Origin: Sphingobacterium faecale
GTDB lineage: Bacteria > Bacteroidota > Bacteroidia > Sphingobacteriales > Sphingobacteriaceae
NCBI RefSeq assembly: GCF_016746095.1
Contig: NZ_JAERTY010000002.1
Span: 558,001-622,000 of the forward strand
Reading direction: 5' to 3'
Length of the DNA stretch: 64,000 nucleotides
The stretch's first letter is position 1; every line of letters starts with the position of its first letter. Under the pieces are notes generated by a model. It saw only the letters and a list, made by a program, of their open reading frames with translations, made no database searches and was not told the DNA's origin. Position numbers and translations under genes: made by a program. Below, piece by piece: positions 63,281 through 64,000 of the stretch.

Positions 63281-64000
63281 GACGACTACTAAATTACGGA
63301 ATATTGCTAAGTATGTTGTTTTCGGTGTTTTTTGGCTATGGACAGCAAAATATACAGCTCCAGCTCTTATCCGTTCAAGATTCTCTTCCTATTGTGGGTG
63401 CCACAGCGTCTTCTTCTGTTATAAAAGAAAGACAGTCTAATAGTCAGGGGATAGTTGTTTTCGATAAAACACTGGTTGGGCAGCAGCTAAAGATTAAACA
63501 TATCGGCTTTCATGAAAAGGCCTACATTATTTCAGCATCACAAAAGCAGATTGTTTACCTATCAGCGCGTGAAGGCTCTATTGAAACGGTCGATGTAGTG
63601 AGTACCGGTTATTTTTCTGCTCCGAAAGAACGCCTTTCAGGTAGTTTCGTCCATATCGATAATAAGTTGCTCAATCGTAGCAGTTCGACCAATCTATTGG
63701 ACCGCTTGGAAGGTATTACCAATGGTTTACAGTTTGACCGGGGGAATCTGACAGGCGAAGACATTAATGGTAATCCTACCTTACGGGTCCGTGGCTCTTC
63801 GACCTTGGTGTCCGATGCCAGGCCACTGGTCATTGTGGACGATTTCCCATTTGATGGGGATCTGCGGAGTATCGATCCCAATGAAGTGGAGTCGGTGACT
63901 ATTCTGAAAGACGCTTCGGCAGCCTCTATCTGGGGAGCACGGGCAGGAAATGGGGTACTTGTCATTAATATGAAGAAAGGGAGCTACCAAGGTAAACTGG
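63277..64000 (+). CDS. SusC/RagA-type TonB-dependent receptor, 3' end outside the window
   Basis: First 241 codons. Signal peptide (MRRLLNYGILLSMLFSVFFG), carboxypeptidase-like N-terminal domain (about 27-105; IVGATASSSV, KHIGFHEKAY), TonB-box region ETVDVVSTGYFSAPKERLSG and plug domain with SSTNLLDRLEGI, LRVRGSSTL, PLVIVDDFPFDG and NGVLVINMKKG. AAAGGAG lies 8 bases before the ATG. Such receptors work with a SusD lipoprotein, expected downstream outside the window. The adjoining TlpA gene is a combination seen in Bacteroidota peptide- or protease-related loci. Confidence 0.93.
   Translation, partial: MRRLLNYGILLSMLFSVFFGYGQQNIQLQLLSVQDSLPIVGATASSSVIKERQSNSQGIVVFDKTLVGQQLKIKHIGFHEKAYIISASQKQIVYLSAREGSIETVDVVSTGYFSAPKERLSGSFVHIDNKLLNRSSSTNLLDRLEGITNGLQFDRGNLTGEDINGNPTLRVRGSSTLVSDARPLVIVDDFPFDGDLRSIDPNEVESVTILKDASAASIWGARAGNGVLVINMKKGSYQGKL

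Noticed and set aside
1..64000. CRISPR arrays, insertion sequences, tRNA and rRNA genes
   Set aside because: I looked for regular spaced repeats, transposase motifs and cloverleaf patterns and saw none; the broken genes at 40.3-42.0 kb carry no transposase.

Overview
The window is about 64 kb of a Bacteroidota chromosome, most likely from the family Sphingobacteriaceae (a Sphingobacterium-like organism). Reasons: moderate to low GC; many TAnnTTTG -7 promoter elements, the Bacteroidota housekeeping type; few strong Shine-Dalgarno sites; a SusC/RagA receptor gene; the arginine gene order acetyltransferase-argG-argC; and the sdhC-sdhA-sdhB order.

Layout. 1-9.4 kb: 3' part of a topoisomerase III gene, two hypothetical genes, then a LuxI/GNAT-like acyltransferase, a ThiF/E1-like adenylyltransferase, a 7TMR-DISM histidine kinase, a receiver-kinase hybrid and a stand-alone receiver. 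9.6-31.6 kb: mostly core metabolism and maintenance (sdhCAB, outer-membrane barrel, CsbD-like, csaA, tadA, sod, AraC regulator, pruA, recA, nth, S8 and S9 peptidases, arginine operon, clpC). The arginine operon has a roughly 290-nt leader that encodes a 24-residue peptide with four CGA Arg codons next to a hairpin, an apparent attenuator. 31.8-40.3 kb: ettA, a FixL-type heme-PAS kinase, a receiver-Crp/FNR fusion, then an anaerobic unit behind an FNR-like box (truncated lactate-dehydrogenase-like protein, hemN, ccoI-type ATPase, ccoS). No ccoN follows.

40.3-61.6 kb looks like an island inserted after ccoS. Its left edge is a gene graveyard: a second degenerate copy of a HlyD gene tail, a broken AAA ATPase gene, a broken DUF6934-like gene with its small partner, an Abi-like remnant and a MacB-type remnant. 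Its centre (42.0-60.1 kb) is a peptide-export system: two double-glycine precursors with nearly identical leaders and six-Cys cores, a VKOR-thioredoxin oxidase with a C39-like front domain, three TlpA-like or Trx-fold proteins, a C39 peptidase ABC exporter, HlyD and TolC. It also encodes a LanC-like protein, a CMP-sialate-synthetase-like protein, a sialyltransferase-like protein and two further glycosyltransferase-like proteins. A LytS/LytTR pair sits beside precursor 2, and three direct-repeat boxes with identical 21-bp periodicity precede three of the transcription units, so the set reads as one LytTR regulon. Its right edge holds a broken DUF1016 nuclease gene and an HTH gene.

61.6-64 kb: a promoter followed by a strongly folded RNA-like element, about 800 nt without a confident gene, a TlpA-like lipoprotein/secreted protein and the start of a SusC/RagA TonB-dependent receptor, which runs off the window.
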